7,115 bases of DNA from Bacteroidales bacterium. GTDB lineage: Bacteria > Bacteroidota > Bacteroidia > Bacteroidales > UBA7960. A model generated the notes under the pieces. It ran no database searches and was not told the DNA's origin. It saw nothing but the letters and a program-made list of their open reading frames with translations. How positions within the stretch are numbered: position 1 is the stretch's first letter; each line of letters starts with the position of its first letter. The position numbers and the translations under genes are program-made. The DNA is taken from assembly GCA_007132865.1 (NCBI GenBank), contig SLNU01000118.1, forward strand, positions 1-7,115. The letters are read 5' to 3'. Positions 6,081 through 7,115 of the stretch are shown here, piece after piece.

Positions 6081-6132
6081 ATTTACAAATGAAAATTATT
6101 TGTATGGATATTTTTTTATAGATTTACAAATG
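6081..6132 (+). repeat. Exact 11-bp direct repeat ATTTACAAATG, second copy containing the XRE start codon
   Basis: ATTTACAAATG occurs at 6081-6091 and 6122-6132, offset by 41 bp (about four helical turns). The ATG ending the second copy is the preferred XRE start. The first copy's ATG opens a 10-codon frame ending TAG at 6119-6121, just before the real start. TTTAC within the repeat is the core of the upstream half-sites. TACAAAT (6084-6090) also pairs with ATTTGTA (6098-6104). Confidence 0.55.
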
Positions 6133-6759
6133 GAACCTTCAGTTCAAAGAAGTAAACAAGGAATGGTTGAGCGAATCTCTAAAGTAATTAAGGTAAAAAA
6201 GCTCAGCGCATCCAGGTTCGCGGATATCCTCGGGGTACCACGGTCAACGATATCCCATATCTTATCGGGACGTAACAATCCCAGCCTGGAATTCATTCAG
6301 AAGGTATTGTCTTCTTTCCCTGAAGTACGTGTTGCCTGGCTCATGCGTGGTGAAGAGCCCATGTTTATTTCGACGAATACCTTGTTCTCTGAAGTTGAGT
6401 TTGATGATCCTCCTCCGAGAAGGAGTGAAAAAGATGATCGCCATGGTGGTGGATCCGGGTCGCAGTCCGGCAATGGAGGGAACGGTGTAAAGTCTGGGGA
6501 GACTACAGAAAATAATGATCCTGAACCTGTTAAAAGCCATTCAAATGCGGCTGTGCAGGAAAAGGTGAAAGAGGCTGCTCCTGTAAATAGTCCCTCCCGG
6601 ACGCCCGATGCCGGTCCGACTCCCAAGCCCGAACACATGCAATCCGGGTCCCTTCCTGGCGGTTCCCCAAAAATGGATGTATCCGGTAACGGAAAGAAAG
6701 CGGTGCGGGTTGTATTCTTTTATGAGGATGGAACCTTTCGTGAATACCTTCCGGTTTGA
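6130..6759 (+). CDS. XRE-type helix-turn-helix DNA-binding protein with long low-complexity linker and C-terminal tail motif
   Basis: The 209-residue protein starts MEPSVQRSKQGMVERISKVI. Residues about 12-75 form an XRE/Cro-CI helix-turn-helix domain: LSASRFADILGVPRSTISHI then LSGRNNPSLEFIQKVLSSFP, followed by VAWLMRGEEPMF, which is common after this domain in Bacteroidota. Residues about 83-188 are a Gly/Ser/Pro/Glu/Lys-rich, probably disordered linker. The C-terminus KKAVRVVFFYEDGTFREYLP is short, hydrophobic and strand-like, and I recall similar tails on Bacteroidota XRE proteins. It is probably a cytosolic transcription regulator. The frame extends upstream to a TTG at 6100, but the added MYGYFFIDLQ lies in A+T-rich noncoding-like DNA, so ATG 6130 is preferred. 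No Shine-Dalgarno is visible. Target genes are unknown; inverted repeats upstream suggest autoregulation. It converges on ndk with 24 bp between the stop codons. Confidence 0.85.
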   Translation: MEPSVQRSKQGMVERISKVIKVKKLSASRFADILGVPRSTISHILSGRNNPSLEFIQKVLSSFPEVRVAWLMRGEEPMFISTNTLFSEVEFDDPPPRRSEKDDRHGGGSGSQSGNGGNGVKSGETTENNDPEPVKSHSNAAVQEKVKEAAPVNSPSRTPDAGPTPKPEHMQSGSLPGGSPKMDVSGNGKKAVRVVFFYEDGTFREYLPV

Positions 6760-6800
6760 GGTTAAAACCTTGCCAGACTGAGGTTAAAATCTTTCCAGGC
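6757..6800. repeat. 22-bp tandem duplication spanning the convergent stop codons
   Basis: Units 6757-6778 and 6779-6800 are directly adjacent and match at 19 of 22 positions (both begin TGAGGTTAAAA). The first unit begins with the XRE stop TGA; the second contains the ndk stop (TTA at 6784-6786 on the plus strand). AACCT (6766-6770) can pair with AGGTT (6781-6785) to form a weak stem across the units, but this is not a convincing terminator. Confidence 0.8.
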
Positions 6801-7115
6801 TTGAAAAGAAGAAATCAGATTCCCTGACCGCGTTTTCATCGGAGTCTGATCCGTGAACGGCATTCAACTCGACGCTTGCTCCGAACAACTTGCGCAGCGT
6901 ACCTTCATGAGCGGCCCTGGGATCTGTTGCACCAATCAGCTTACGGTAATCCTCCACTGCGTTTTCCTTCTCCAGGATGGCTGCGATCATTGGTCCCGCA
7001 CTAACGAAGTCACACAAACGCTCATAAAAGGGTTTTCCCCTGTGAATGTTGTAAAATTCTCCAGCCATTTTCCTGCTGATTTGAAGGTATTTCATGGCGA
7101 CGATCCGAAATCCGG
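6784..7115 (-). CDS. ndk: Nucleoside diphosphate kinase, C-terminal part (5' end runs off the right edge)
   Basis: Ndk transfers the gamma phosphate of ATP to nucleoside diphosphates through a phosphohistidine, balancing NTP pools in the cytosol. The 109 codons in view read GFRIVAMKYLQISRKMAGEF, then HRGKPFYERLCDF, SAGPMIAAILEKENAV, YRKLIGATDPRAAHEGTLRK and NAVHGSDSDENA, ending in LERF. The active-site histidine is the His of NAVHGSDS (codon at 6855-6853). The nucleotide-binding residues usual in RxLxGATDP and GT-R are also present. Family length is about 140-155 residues, so the missing N-terminus should be about 30-45 residues. An internal ATG at 7095 is within the conserved VAMKY segment and is not the true start. 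The sequence is intact as far as seen, and the stop TAA lies inside a tandem duplication. Confidence 0.95.
   Translation of the reverse strand, partial: GFRIVAMKYLQISRKMAGEFYNIHRGKPFYERLCDFVSAGPMIAAILEKENAVEDYRKLIGATDPRAAHEGTLRKLFGASVELNAVHGSDSDENAVRESDFFFSSLERF

Larger units (their letters stand above)
5641..6129. other. Very A+T-rich intergenic region upstream of the XRE gene
   Basis: By hand count G+C is about 28% over 5641-5880 and about 17% over 5881-6120, against roughly half in the coding regions. No credible gene is present; open frames here are a product of low complexity. The left half holds the GTTTAC/GTAAAC cluster. The right half is mostly A/T runs, including the short symmetric ATATATT-T-AATATAT at 6035-6049. 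No exact TAnnTTTG -7 box was found before the XRE gene; the nearest is TAATATTG at 5995-6002 (one mismatch), with no well-spaced -33 element. Confidence 0.75.

Noticed and set aside
6089..6121. 10-codon upstream frame ending just before the XRE ATG (possible leader peptide)
   Set aside because: It arises from the duplicated ATTTACAAATG in A+T-rich DNA and shows no attenuator structure or special codon run.
6100..6129. TTG start at 6100 for the XRE protein
   Set aside because: It adds a hydrophobic, A+T-rich decapeptide unlike this family; ATG 6130 gives a typical N-terminus.

Overview
The window looks chromosomal and comes from a member of the Bacteroidota. The evidence is a subtilisin-like protease ending in a type IX secretion (T9SS) sorting domain, an exact match to the Bacteroidota -7 box (TAnnTTTG) before the first operon, start codons mostly without a Shine-Dalgarno sequence, and MATE, Ndk and XRE proteins that read like Bacteroidota members of their families. 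Coding DNA is roughly half G+C, so the very A+T-rich stretch at about 5640-6130 stands out. Genus cannot be told from the sequence.

Layout: (1) 1-160, minus strand: the first 53 codons of a MATE-family exporter whose body lies left of the window. (2) 161-266: a divergent intergenic region with a -7 box facing right. (3) 267-5332, plus strand: five closely spaced genes, probably one transcription unit. They are a membrane-anchored GT2 glycosyltransferase (DPM1/GtrB/ArnC type), a GT4-type glycosyltransferase with a TTG start, phosphoheptose isomerase gmhA, a GmhB-like HAD phosphatase, and a secreted S8 protease with a T9SS tail. (4) 5333-6129: about 800 bp without a credible gene. Its left half has an imperfect 23-bp direct repeat and a G+C-rich hairpin. 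Its right half is very A+T-rich and carries a cluster of GTTTAC-N4-GTAAAC inverted repeats. (5) 6130-6759, plus strand: an XRE-type DNA-binding protein with a long low-complexity linker and a conserved-looking C-terminal tail. (6) 6784-7115, minus strand: the C-terminal 109 residues of nucleoside diphosphate kinase, convergent with the XRE gene. A 22-bp tandem duplication spans both stop codons.

How the genes fit together: the GT2, GT4, gmhA and HAD genes point to cell-envelope glycan synthesis. GmhA makes D-glycero-D-manno-heptose 7-phosphate from sedoheptulose 7-phosphate, and a GmhB-like phosphatase acts two steps later. The kinase and nucleotidyltransferase of that pathway are not in the window. 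The GT2 enzyme probably charges a polyprenyl phosphate with a sugar at the inner membrane, and the GT4 enzyme adds a sugar to a glycan. The T9SS protease may simply share the transcript.

The best lead for something undescribed is the inverted-repeat cluster upstream of the XRE gene. The same half-site recurs near that gene's start, which suggests an operator array for this regulator. That link is inference; the repeats themselves are directly visible.
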